Part shown: piece by piece, positions 1-11,500 of the stretch
Numbering within the stretch: position 1 is the stretch's first letter
Layout of the letters: each line of letters opens with the position of its first letter
Origin: Coturnix japonica
Lineage: Eukaryota; Chordata; Aves; Galliformes; Phasianidae
Direction of reading: 5' to 3'
Length of the DNA: 64,000 nt
Assembly: GCF_001577835.2 (NCBI RefSeq)
Contig: NC_029543.1
Location: 1,562,199-1,626,198 of the forward strand
Program-made: the position numbers and the translations under genes
Notes under the pieces: model-generated
What the model was told of the DNA's origin: nothing
Seen by the model: only the letters and a program-made list of their open reading frames with translations
Databases searched by the model: none

Positions 1-2970
1 AGTGCTGAGCGGGTCCGATGTGTGCAGGTGCTTTGGGTATCAGCAGGAGGGTCCCATCATCCCGGGGCTGCACCCACTGTCCAGTGCTACTTTGGGGTCG
101 ATTGAAGGCACTGGGCTCAGCAGCATTGGGTATATGGTGGTCAATGGGATGTGCTATCAGCTCTGCATTCATCTTCACCATCTCCTTATGATGGTGAGGA
201 TTAGCATTGAGCACTGGGTAGAACAGTGCTCTCTATCAGGGTCTGATGCTGGAGGTGCTCATACAGTGTTGGGTCCAGGGAACCCAGAGCTGCACTTAAA
301 ACAGAGCTGGGGGGGGGGGGGAGAGATTAAGTGCCCTATTATTCCCAAGGTATAATGAGTTTTCCCTTAATATCAATCTGGTCAGAGATCAAAGGCATAA
401 CGTGGCCCCGCTGCACTAATTTTTGGTTGCTGTTGCATTTTGCTTTACCTCAGAGTGGAGAATAGACGAGCAGCTCTTTATTAATACCTCTGCTATTGCT
501 GCCTGTTGCTTACCTGGCTGTTTTCTTTCACCCAGCTGCTCTGAGCACACGGACTCGGTGAGCGTGGACAATTGTGTGCACAGCTTCCCATCAGAAATAA
601 CTGGAAACAAACGCTCCCGTGTACGGTCACCAGCTTTGGGGATTAACACCAATCCAAGGTGAGCAGCACGGGCAGCACAGGCTGCTTTATTTGTGTGTAT
701 GGAGATCTCATTGTGTCCTGTTGAAGTCTGATTTGGGAGGCAGATGTGTCGTACTCTACTCTGTCCTCCAGCCTTGCCAATGGGAGCAGTGCAGGAGTGC
801 TTTATTCAGTGCAGTGGGGCTGATGGGCTGCAATAAGGTTGGGGTGGAGGGTTTGCTCTGCATGTCATGATGAGAACCATGTTAGTTGATGAAGTCTGAG
901 TGAGTTCTGGCTGTGTGGGATCTTCTCGTGCTCTTTGTGCCCACCTGGAGAAGGAGGGTTTACAGCTGCTCTGTGCAGCAGTGCACATAGTGCTTCTATG
1001 TGTCTATGGGGCCACGTCTTTGGCAGCCCATCCACATCCTGCATGGCCCATTTAGTCCCAGTGTTCTGCATGGCCCAAGCTGTGGTTCTGTGCCCTTGGT
1101 GGCCCATTAAGCAAAGCCATGTGGATGTGCTGCTTGTGTGTGGGCTGATGCTCTGCCTTAAGACAGCTGTGGGCTGTGAGCAGGGTGCCACGGGTGGGTG
1201 ATGGGGACATTGATGTGTGGATATATATCCCTGTGAGCACACCAGGATGAGAAGTGGTGACTGCAGCACTGGCTGCAGGGCTCACCTGGTCCTGGTGGGT
1301 TTGCACTGTTGCTTTCTGTGCTGCCTCATTGCATCCCATAGAGGTGTGGGGGCACCAGGGTGAGTTCAGGACCTGCTACCACCAATAATGGGGACAGTGG
1401 ATGTGATGCAGGCAGGAAAGGGGAGAGGAAAAGAGGAGGAAAAGCATTTTGCCTTCTAACCATCATGAGGCTTTGAGCATATGCTTCTGATTGGGGGGGG
1501 GGGGGGCTTTTGGTGTTGGTTCGGACCATCTCTGTTTCAATTAAAGGCTGGCAATATCCGGAGCGAGCTGGTGGGATTTGTTTTGCCTTTTGTCCCTCCC
1601 TTCCCAAGTTGTGAGGATCTGGCGGATGCGAAATGGGGAGAGGAGAACAGAGGGGAGGAGACTCGTGGAGTGAGGCAGGAGGAGGGATCCTGCTGGCAGC
1701 ACAGAGACAAAGGCTGAGCTGAGCACAGAGAGTGGGCACCTGGCGGCCACGTGCCCTCAATGGGCTGCGTGCATCCGACCCATCTGCACCCATAGAGCCC
1801 TCGATAGCAGATTCAGGCTCTATGGGGCTGTTCTATTAGCACTGGGTAGACAGAATGATGTGGGAATCACTCGTGGCGTCGTGGTTCCCTGCTTTGTAGG
1901 GGTGGGAAGAAGCTCACAGCACCAGGACCTGCAGCTACATCCAGAACAGGTTGTTTGCTGCAGTTTTATGACAAGTTTTCTTCCTTTTGGGTCTCATTCG
2001 AAGTCTTCACTTCTCAGGAGAAAAGCCAAAAGCAACAATAAAGCAAAGCTTTCTGCTCTGCACTTGGAAATAGAGAAATTTCCTCTTTCATTGCATTAAA
2101 AATCTCATCAGCTTCATCGCTGCTGGAGCAGCATCTCTGTGCCTCGTGCTTGGCTGGAAGCACAACCCAGTTCTATCACTGGGGTTTTATGGCTGCGTTT
2201 TGTTTTCTGACCCTCTCAGCCCCACAGCTTCATTCCCCCATTGCATTGGGATAGAAGTTGCTCTCTTTAACCCCTCGTTGCTTTTGTTTTGGGCCAGGGA
2301 GGAGGGACAGAGCTGTGAGTCATTTCAGGATCCTTTTAGTATTGAGCTGAGTTGAGTTAGAAGCTGTTCTTCAGATCCCTTGCAGAATTACTCGAGTGCA
2401 CGCTGACAAATAGAGCTGCAGGCTTCGTGCAACGCGCTCTGAGTGCATCTGGCTCTGTTGCTCTGGAATCCCCCACGCTTTGAAGTGGCAGAACAAGAAC
2501 CTTGCACCTCAGCACAGCCCTCAGCACGCTGCTTTTAATATTCCCTTCGGTGGATTTCTGGTTGTGTTAAATAAATGGGAGCTGCAGATCTGAGAAGGGG
2601 AAGCAGCATCGTGCCTTTCATGCAGCAGGAGCTTTTCTTTTCGACTTAGCTGACAGCAGTGAAAGCTCTGCCCAGAGCACTGCTGGAGCTGCTGCTTCCT
2701 TTGGGGATCACAGCATACAGCTCCCTTTGTGTTTGGAACCAGTGGTTTCAAATTTGATGTCTGGATCCAGTCTGTTCCTGCTTCTTCCTGCTCTGATGCC
2801 ATCTTCTGGTCTGAGTGTTTCGCAGCTCGCTGCAAACCGTCCTGCACACCAACAAGGATGGAGCCCTCCCTCCTCTGATATTTTCAGTATGATTTGTGCT
2901 AACTTTCCCTTTCAGGAGGTTTTATTTTGAGAGAGAGTTTTTAATCATTCAGTTCCTTCTGACTGTCTAC

Positions 2971-3143
2971 TTTTCCTTTCTCCCCCCTTCCTTTCCCCCC
3001 CCCCTTCCTTTTCCTTTCTCCCCCCTTCCTTTTCCTTTTCCCCCCCCCTTCCTTTTCCTTTCCCCCCCCCTTCCTTTTCCTTTTCTCCCTTCTTCCTTTT
3101 CCTTTCACCCCCCTTCCTTTTCCTTTCACCCCCTTCCCTTTCT
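2971..3143 (+). repeat. Polypyrimidine minisatellite (C-runs with CCTTTTCCTTT)
   Basis: Over about 170 bases the + strand is almost purely C and T. An irregular unit of roughly 20 bases repeats: a run of C followed by TTCCTTTTCCTTT. The other strand is purine-only. Such tracts can form triplex (H-DNA) structures and slip during replication, so unit number is probably variable and the assembled length may be unreliable. Confidence 0.9.
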
Positions 3144-4350
3144 TATACAGACTAATTGACTTGCTCCTGCCATTCATTGCCATGGGACTAGAAATCCTAT
3201 GCTCACACAGCTTTTTTATCCCACTCTGTCCTGCTATGGAGCTTTCAAAGAAGTAGATAATATGGTGGAAAAACACTTTTTCCTTTGAGCTACCCTAAAG
3301 AAGACCCCAGAGAGGTTGTTAGCATCTCAGTGCCGCAGCACTGGGGGGGTGTTCTGCATTGCTGAAGCAGCGCTGCTTCCCTCTGCCTGTGACAGCTTCA
3401 TTATTTCCAGTTATTCTTGGCCTTCTAGTAGAAATCTATGAGCAAGAAGCTGCGTTTCTGGCTTTAGGAATAACAGAAGGTGACTTAATTACAGCTCTCC
3501 AACTGGCTCCAGGAGGCATTGGAACCTCATCGGTGCTCATTTGTATCCAGAGGGTGTAAGTTGTGCTGATAACACCTCTTTCTTTCTGTCTCCTCCAGAG
3601 GAGCAAATAGAGTCTGTAATGTGTGTAATCTGGGGTTACCCCGACCCAAAAGCAGCACCGTGCACTTGGAGATAATCCTGTTTTCATGTGATGTGACTGA
3701 TCTGTCCCAGCACTGCTAAGTGCTGTGTGATAGAAGGAAACAGACAAGTTTGGGGAGGGCTCAGCTGGAGCTTATGGTGTTTTTCACCCATGTAACACAT
3801 ATTGGGTGCACTGGGTATATATGAGCCTTTATCAGGTGTATGTGCACCTCACCTGTGCTCTGCTCCTCAGGAAACAAAGTGCTTGGCATGTTAAAGATGC
3901 AAAGAAACAGAAATGAGGGGAATTAAGGGAATAAAGCAGCGTTGTGATGCTAAATGAGATGTGAGGACGACTTTGTGCTCAGAGCCTGTAGTTCTTACTG
4001 TCTGCTTTTTGCTTTATGCACACAATACAAAAGGACTCAATTAGTGCTTTTGGTAGTAGTGCAAAGGGCTCTGCTGTTATTAAAACAAAATGAGACTTGG
4101 AGTCGTGTGTGCTTGCCAGCTTATAGCATCCCCATGTAAAATCAGGCGTGTAAAACAAACCTCTTCTGTTTTGCCATTAATTGAGAGTTTTGTAAGGTTT
4201 TGACCTTTTATTCCTGCATCAGTTAAGTGTTGTAGTTCATTGCTTTGCACCTCGGTAATGAACGTCTTCCTCCTTGCTGCTGCACAACAGAGTCTGGGGG
4301 AGGACTTATGGTGCCTCTCAATGAGATTATCCTTGGAAACAGGTGCTGTT

Positions 4351-4397
4351 ATTGGAGACAATGGATTAATAGCTGCCTTTGTGCCATTGTCTCCAAT
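4351..4397. repeat. Perfect 14-bp inverted repeat with facing SOX motifs
   Basis: ATTGGAGACAATGG at 4351-4364 is matched exactly by its reverse complement at 4384-4397, with a 19-base spacer. Each arm contains ACAATGG or CCATTGT, the SOX-family core. The surrounding A/T-rich sequence has GATTA- and TAATTA-type homeodomain cores. It may be a paired-site regulatory element in MBD3 intron 1; function is inferred. Confidence 0.6.
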
Positions 4398-4620
4398 TAC
4401 TCTGCTAATTATGCTCTTAATTTATACGTGGTCTAAATTTTGTTCCCAGCGAGTTCTGTGCTCCATTTGCGTCTCCCAAATAACAACGAGAAGTTGACCT
4501 GAGTGCAGCAATACCCATCTTGAGCTGAGCATGAGCTCAGGAAGAGAAACACGACTTAAAACAGTGCTGAAGTGCAGAAGGTTTCGTTCTCCCTCCTGAT
4601 CTCTTTCTTTGCTTTTCCAG

Positions 4621-7600
4621 CCCCAGTGGTAAGAAGTTCCGCAGCAAACCCCAGCTGGCTCGTTACCTGGGCAGCTCCATGGACCTGAGCACCTTTGACT
4701 TGCGCACAGGGAAGATGCTGATGAGTAAAATGAACAAGAACAGGCAGAGGATGCGCTACGACTGTTCCAACCAAGCCAAAGTAAGTTGTTCACCTTTGGG
4801 ATGAACTGAAGAGGCAGCACCGTGTGGATGATGCATACAAACAGCCTTCGTAAGCTTATGGATCAATTAGCACAGAACCTGGTTCAGAGCAGTGTTTGTC
4901 CTTAGTCTTTTTCTACACCTCATGAATAAATATGTTTAGCAGATAATATGCCTGCATTCTTGAGGACAAAGCCTGTCCCGCAGCCTGTCCCAGATGAGCA
5001 GGGCAGATCTCAGGGGCACAGTTCCTGTCCTCCATGTAACTTAAGGTGCATTGAAACCTTCAAGTCATTGGGGTTGGAAAGAGCACTTAGTTCATCTAGT
5101 CGGACCTAATGGTTATCAGTGCTGTCGTTACCAATGTTGTATCAAAACTTCTAGGTGCATCTTTATAGCTGTAGTAGCATTTTGGCTAATATAAAACATT
5201 TCATGGCATTTTCTCCTTACCTTTTGTTTTGAACTGTTTAGGGCAAGCCTGATTTGAACACGGCGCTGCCCGTCAGGCAGACGGCCTCCATCTTCAAACA
5301 GCCTGTCACAAAGATCACAAACCACCCCAGCAATAAGGTGAAGAGCGATCCTCAGAAAGCTGTGGACCAACCCCGGCAGGTGAGGTGTGCAGCTCAGAGG
5401 CTGCTTTTCCAGAAGGAAGAATCACAGAATCATAGAATGACTTGGGTTAGAAGAGACCTCAGGGCTCGTGAAGCTTCATCTCCCACTGCTGCAGGCAGGG
5501 CTGCCAACCTTCCCATTTAATACCACCCCAGGGACCCATCCAACCTGGCCTTGAACACCTCCAGGGATGGATGGGGCACCCTCAGCTCCATTGGGCAGCT
5601 GTTCCAGCACCTCACCACTCTCATAGTAAAGAACTTCCCTCTGATATCCAACCTAAGTCTTACCAGTGTGGTGCTTGTGATGTGCTACATGGGGTGCTAC
5701 CCCCTGCAGATGGGTTTATCATTACTGGTTAATTGCACCTCTTTGAGTACAATCCGAAATTCACTTGGGATGTCACTGTGACAGAGTTGCCTGTTGTTTT
5801 TCTTCTCGTGTTGTATATTTGCCAGCAAGGGAATGGACCAATAGTAAAGGAAATCTTTCAGCTTAGTTTCATCAAGTGAAAGGATGCTCAGAGTGCACTT
5901 GGACCAGCTCAGCTTCGGAGCTGGGCATTGGTTCAAGTGAGGCTGGTGTGTTCAAAGCTGCCTTTGGAAGGCGTTCTCAGTTCATTAGTGCTGCCCAGAG
6001 CTGACAGCCTGCTGCCTCCATAGAACTCACACCAGGGTGTCTGTGAATCCTTCCCTGTCGTGAGCCCATCTTTATTCCTTTTGGAAGCCAGAAGTTCAGC
6101 TTCATTTGTGTGTTCAGGCGCTGTCAATGGTACCAATTAGCAGGGTATCTTACACTCTTGCAGGTGGCATTCACGTGTATCACTCAAAGAATAAAGTGAT
6201 TTCATTAAAAATGCCTTATAAAATACTCCTACATCCAAGCTTGAGAACTTACCTTTGTGAAATGAGATTGAGCCAGGGGGAAAGCTGCCTTCAAAGCAGT
6301 AAATCAGGATGAGATGTGGGATTGATGGGCAGTGAGGTTTGCTCCCTGCCTTCATGCATGGCCGAGCCCTTCTGTAGTGTCTCCCACCTTTGCCTGCAGC
6401 AATGCCCTGCCTGCTCCTGTAGCCTGCAGGTATTGGGTGTGTCTATCAATTCCATTTCTTTGCATGTACCAATCAGTGCTTTCTTTCGTGGCAGCTCTTC
6501 TGGGAGAAGAAATTAAGTGGGCTGAATGCTTTCGACATCGCAGAGGAGCTGGTGAAAACAATGGACCTTCCAAAAGGTTTACAAGGTAATCAGCCTGCCC
6601 TTAGCTCTGGGGGTGACCTGTTGGCTCCAGTGATGATCCAGAGGTTGAGCTCTTCAGACCACTCCTCCTCCAACAGCAGCTGTTAATGCCCTGTGACCTC
6701 CCTTTGTCCTTAGGGGATACAGCAGCATAATGAGAGGAAGTGGCAAAGTTTCTTGCCTTGTGTTTGTTTCCCAGAAGCAATGCCTGTTTAAACCGCTTCC
6801 ACTCCCAGGCTGTGTTTTACGTGGCACAATGAGGGATTGATCCGGGTTTCAATAACCTTGGGGGGGGGGGGAGTTGTGCAGGTGCTATTAGAACCCTTTA
6901 GGGCTGAGATTTGCCTCGTGCTGACTTTCTAAATAACACCACCTGCTTTGCCATTAACATTTAAACAGTGCTTTCTGTTTGATTTGCTGTTTGTCGTGCA
7001 GTGCTGATTGTCACTTCTCTGCCTTGCAGGGGTTGGACCTGGTTGCACTGATGAGACCCTTCTCTCTGCAATAGCCAGTGCTCTGCACACCAGCACCATG
7101 CCCATCACTGGGCAGCTGTCTGCAGCCGTGGAGAAGAATCCTGGCGTGTGGCTCAACACTTCACAGCCACTTTGCAAAGCATTTATGGTGACTGATGAAG
7201 ATATTAGGTAAGAATCAGAGAAATACTGCCTTGAGAAGTTTCCCTCCCTGTGCTCTCTCTGTTCAATGGCAAACTGAAACCTCTGATAGAGGAGTGTGGC
7301 TTTATCAGAAAGGTAGAAAAGAAATGGTTATACGAAGCAGCTCTCACACGGTCATGTACTTAAGGCAGCTCTCATAAAGCACGTTATATGTTATTTTGAC
7401 CGTGGTCAGTTACTCCGAGGTTTCAGGTTGATGTTTGTTCTTCATATTGTCTGTCTCCTTTAACTGACAAAGGTGTCTGAGGTTGAGTAAGGTTGGTTAG
7501 GGCACCTCTCAAGGAAAGGGGTGCTTGGTGAAAATACATGCAGTGTTTTCCCATCTTACTCTTCTGTGTCAGCACAAGACCAACTCAAAGCATCAACTAC

Positions 7601-8373
7601 TGCTGTGGCAGTGAACCAAGGATGCAATTCATGGAGCCACAGCTTGCTTCCAACAAATCAGGGTTGGTCAGATTGAGCTTTAAGCACCTGATGATGTCTT
7701 TGGTATATTCCTTGCTCAAACCTGAAATCACACTTCTTCACATTCATTAATGCTGGAATTGTTTTGACCATTCAGCTGGTCAATCTTTTTGAACTACAGG
7801 ATGACATCTGTGGGGTGTGATTTAGACATGAATGACCAGGAAAAGCAATCTGCTTATAGCTTTGTGGTGTCCTGTAGCTGAGATGAAATAGGAATCCCAT
7901 GCACTGCAGTTTGTTGACCAATTCTTTATATTGCATTACATGACTTAATGACATTATGTGAGATAAAAGGAGCTGTTAACATTGAAATATTGAGTGGAAA
8001 AACCAAGGTGTTTCTTTCAGCCTCACTTTAATGCCAGGCCTTTTTTATTCTAATGGTACAGCTCTTGCAGATGACTCTTTCCAAGTCCTGCTTTTCTGCC
8101 CAATCTTCTCTATGAATGATATTTCTTTTGCTTGAAGTAGCTTTGAGAGTTAATGTGAGTGTTGGTTGATTTTGGGGCAGGAAGCAAGAGGAGCTGGTGC
8201 AGCAGGTGAGGAAGAGGCTGGAGGAAGCTCTAATGGCTGACATGCTGGCCCATGTAGAGGAGATAGCAAGAGATGGGGAAGCTCCTACAGAGAAAGAAGG
8301 AGGTGAAGAAGAAGGAGAAGATGAGGAGGAGGAAGAGGAACAGGATCATGACCAGGAAATGGAGAATGTATAG
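4621..8373 (+). CDS. MBD3: MBD3, methyl-CpG-binding domain protein 3 (coding exons 2-6; exon 1 lies upstream of the window)
   Basis: MBD3 is a core subunit of the nuclear NuRD co-repressor, where it links HDAC1/2, MTA and GATAD2 proteins. Coding exons fit GT-AG rules and keep frame: 4621-4780, 5242-5379, 6495-6585, 7030-7207 and 8181-8373. They give 252 residues plus a stop; human MBD3 has 291, so only about 38 N-terminal residues are missing. Exon 2 carries the second half of the MBD (PSGKKFRSKPQLARYLG, then FDLRTGKM). Exon 3 begins GKPDLNTALPVRQTASIFKQ, exon 4 LFWEKKLSGLNAFDIAEELV and exon 5 GVGPGCTDETLLSAIASALH. Exon 6 starts with the KQEELVQQVRKRLEEALMAD helix, the coiled coil that binds GATAD2 in this family, and ends in an acidic tail rich in Glu and Asp before ENV-stop. 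The RYDCSNQAK segment and the acidic tail favour MBD3 over MBD2. The residues that decide 5-methylcytosine binding lie mostly in the missing exon 1, so binding cannot be judged here. Confidence 0.96.
5061..5148 (-). mobile_element. Degraded CR1-like LINE fragment
   Basis: The sequence from about 5061 (GTCATTGGGGTTGGAAAGAG, then a TTCATCTAGT-like piece) resembles a diverged reverse complement of the CR1 3' tail, in MBD3 intron 2. It is short and old, so the assignment is tentative. Confidence 0.45.
5421..5665 (-). mobile_element. CR1 LINE 3' fragment
   Basis: It begins ATCACAGAATCATAGAATGA, the reverse complement of the CR1 terminal octamer repeat (ATTCTATG type). It continues with the usual GACTTGGGTTAGAAGAGACC, CAACCTGGCCTTGAACACCT and GGGCAGCTGTTCCAGCACCT blocks. 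It is 5'-truncated, as is usual for CR1, and lies in MBD3 intron 3 in the orientation opposite to the gene. Confidence 0.92.
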
Positions 8374-11300
8374 TCCAGGTAAGGTGACAGCCTCCTTTCT
8401 CACCTTAATTTAATGAATAGTGCTTCATTGAAGGCAGAAATCTTTTCCAGACTCCAAATGGCAGCAGATGAAGGATTTGATATTGGAAATCGACCAGTTC
8501 TTGTGATGTTATTTCCCCCTCCAGTTTATTTATTACGACCTGTGACAGGCAGGAGGAGGATCCAACAGGGAGGCAGGACAGCTGATGTCTTATGGGCTCA
8601 GTTCTCTGCCTTTTCAACAAGCATTTCTCTTGCAGTATTAGAGAGCACATCTCTGGAAATACAAAATAACATTTATAGAACTCAGAAAGGGCAACCTGAC
8701 TACCAGAAAAGGGAAGTTGCTAAAATACTTTTGTGGCAGGAATTCGTAAACTGAAAGTAACAGAAGCACGTACACGTTCAGAACGTGAGAAGATCTGAAT
8801 AGTTTAATGCTGCCAACTGCAGGGGTTCACAGAAACCTGCCTTTACACTGAGCAGCCTTTAAAGTTACCATCAGGAGCTGCTGCTGGTGTTCAAGTCTGC
8901 CTGACTTTCACTTTTACAGTGGAACTTTTTAAAGGTGCAGGTGGAATTTTTTTATTGTCTTGTAACCCAAAGTAGCTCAGAGTGATAAATCTTTACTGTG
9001 TAGGAATGCAGAGATGGGGGGGAGGGACCTCATCAAACTCACTGGTTTTAATTTCTGATCATTTTAGCCTAAGAAAGCAGTGAACGTTCTGTGTCTGAGA
9101 TAGGACAGCCAATAGGCTGGATGCTGCATTGTGCAGATTCCAGTGGTGTGAGCCTGTCGGGCAGGAATCAGGAATGTGGAGGAAGAAAGAAAGGATCTTT
9201 GGGATGAACAGCAGGAGAAAAGAAAAACCCCTTTGGAGGGAGTGGCAGCTGCTTTTTAGCACGAGGTAGAGTGAAGAATGATTTATATGAAGCTGGAAGG
9301 TTGGTTGTAATGTGAAATCTGTTCAGCGTTCAGGAGATACCATCTTGCATCTGGGCTCTATATTTTCCTGGTTTACCACATGACTAGCAGTAGCTTTATT
9401 TGGACAGTGAATATCTCACATTCCTTTCTACTACAGAGGTCTGGCCCGGCAGAGAACCATAACAAACCATCTGCTGAAGGTGAAAAACAGGAGATAAAGA
9501 AGTGGTGATGTTTTGGCACTGGTTCTATGGTTCACAAAGGGGTTCAGAAGTGTCTCTTAACTTACCAGGTACTTCTTTCTTTTTCCTTCTAGGGAGTTCC
9601 ATCTTAAGAATTCCCAGTACAAACCCTACCAGCAGGGTCAGCACAACTATTTACAAAGCCAAGAGTGTCTGCAGAGTAACTTGCACCACCAGTCCAGCTG
9701 CAACTATGAGCATTTTGATGTACACTTCAGGAAAAGCCAAGAAGCTGATGGTTCATTCATTGCTGGGTAGTTTGGAAGATGGAACTTGACTAAGCTCTAC
9801 TCCCCCTCCATTTTGTAAAGGGGGAGGGCAACGGGGGAAAACAAAAGTGGGAGGGAATAAAGGAATACAAAACAGTGGGAGGGAATGTATTAGGAACCGA
9901 ACTCCCTGTCCTTTTAAATTTGGGTTTGGTTTTGTGGGTCAATGATGGGTGCTACGTTTTTCAAGCTTTTCTATCCAAGTCCCTTTAACGATGACCCATA
10001 GAAACCATTTTCTCTCTGATGCAAGTGAGAGAGATGCTGTTTCACTCCTTGGCTGCTCTGCTGTGGGCTACCTGTCTGTACCAGTCTGCACGGAGGTCAT
10101 TTTATGTTGTGGATTGTCATTCCATGTGTCAATTCAGGTCAGTGATTTTCATTTTCCTCACAAGACCACGTTGGTCTTGGCAGCGTAGTCTCAGAGATGA
10201 ACTACCAGTGCCTATTCCACCTGAGGTTTTGAAAAGTAGGGGAAGTTACACATGAGGAACTGGTCAATGGCAATCTGGTTTTTAGTGAGTTCCAACATCA
10301 CAACCAAATGCACTACAGTGCACGTTTTTATATGGAGTTCTGTGTATGCTCAGGCATAACAGAACAGATAAGATGAATATACCCGCTCAGTGGTATATTT
10401 TGCTTTGGTTTATTCTGGTCAGAAGGACCTCAACTCAGAATGGGAGGATTACTCATTTCTGACTGACAATGAGGAAGACTTCCTCTTTTCTCTTTTGGTG
10501 CCAAGAACCCTCACCTCTGTTTCTGTGTGTGTGGAGGGAAGGGAATCCATTCCAATAGGTGTTTCTACACATGCTTTCATGTGCAGTAATGTTCTGACCT
10601 CTTTTAAAAACAAGGTAAAAGGTTGATTTTTTTTCTATAATTGTTACCTAAAAAAGAAAAAAAAAAACAAGAATCTAAAGCTTTTTATTAAGTATTAAAC
10701 CTTTCTTATTTGCATGTGCAGTGAAGTGACCAGCATTTTGTGTCCAAAAAAATGAACTGATGTGAAACCTGCCTTAATGTGTTTCTAAGTATTTGGCTTC
10801 ACCGTGGGTACCTTGATTGATTCCTCAGTCTCTTCTAGTACAACTGTGAGCATTTTGGGGTAACTTGGGGCTGCAAAGGGCTTTATCTGGGGAGGGAGGA
10901 TGGGGAGAGGGGGAGGAAGATGAGTCTATAGCTTGGGGAATATGTTGACTAGGTTTCAGAAGCTATTTTAGTCTTAGGGTATCCACTGCATAATACATGC
11001 GTGGACATCTCAGCTGAGAGTAACAGTATAAAGTGGTGGATTAAATATTGTGCCACTAACCACTTGTACAAGTTGTTGGTATCCCAAAACTTGGGGAAGA
11101 AAGTAGCTCCCAGAGCCTTTATTGCGTGAGAATGGTTAGCAGTCAAAGCGAGGGACCGGGGGGAGACCTTTGGGAGAGTTAGTTTGCTTTAGTGATGTCT
11201 GTAGGTTTAAAGCTCCTTGATAAAGATCCCATGCCAAAGTGACTGATACTGTATGAACTTTTCTTAAAGATGTGAACATACAAAATTCTTTTGCTAATTG

Positions 11301-11500
11301 CTCATTTGGAGTACTGCGAGAAGACTGAAACTGTACTTTGCTGCTGCCGTACCAGGTATTGCCTTGGGGGTCTTTTACCTTCTACTGCAGCCCAGTGAAG
11401 ATGATTTTCCTGTTTTTTAACCAGTCTGTTACGGTTATTATTCTGTAAACCTGTCCTCTTGTAATTCGTTGTGTTGAATTAAATGTTTCTCACAAAGCGG
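8374..11500 (+). other. MBD3: MBD3 3' UTR, probably spliced
   Basis: Five bases after the stop codon lies a strong donor (TCCAG|GTAAGG, GT at 8379). Two acceptors fit a non-coding last exon: TTTCTACTACAG ending at 9436, and a longer pyrimidine-rich TTTTTCCTTCTAG ending at 9592. The last exon would run to the poly(A) signal near 11,480. MBD2 and MBD3 genes in mammals are described with a non-coding final exon, so this is plausible, but which acceptor is used cannot be told from sequence alone. An unspliced 3' UTR from 8374 is the alternative. Confidence 0.6.
11478..11483 (+). terminator. MBD3: Putative MBD3 poly(A) signal (ATTAAA)
   Basis: ATTAAA follows a T-rich 3'-UTR-like stretch. It is followed within 30-50 bases by TCTTCTCTTCTCCCTCC and GTTTGTGTG, which suit a downstream U/GU-rich element. 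It is the best-placed signal after the MBD3 last exon. Confidence 0.6.

Larger units (their letters stand above)
1..4620 (+). other. MBD3: MBD3 intron 1 (3' part)
   Basis: No exon resembling the MBD3 start (MERKRW-type N terminus) is seen, so this stretch is read as the 3' part of intron 1. It holds G homopolymers near 308-321 and 1494-1506, a long polypyrimidine array at 2971-3143, and an A/T-rich stretch at about 4085-4440 with homeodomain- and SOX-like motifs. The intron ends in a pyrimidine-rich acceptor just before 4621. Nothing coding is supported. Confidence 0.75.

Noticed and set aside
2941-3276. Lys/Gly-rich 111-codon frame on the - strand
   Set aside because: It arises from the purine strand of the polypyrimidine tract.
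4351-4397. The inverted repeat as a microRNA hairpin
   Set aside because: The stem is only 14 base pairs with a 19-base loop, too short for a typical pre-miRNA.
1-4620. Search for MBD3 exon 1 and its promoter
   Set aside because: No sequence coding for the MBD3 N terminus and no CpG island was seen; exon 1 must lie to the left of the window.
9437-9775. Open frames of about 20-95 codons within the presumed MBD3 3' UTR exon
   Set aside because: The MBD3 stop at 8371 precedes the splice donor, the frames resemble no known protein, and more than one frame is open. Treated as chance.
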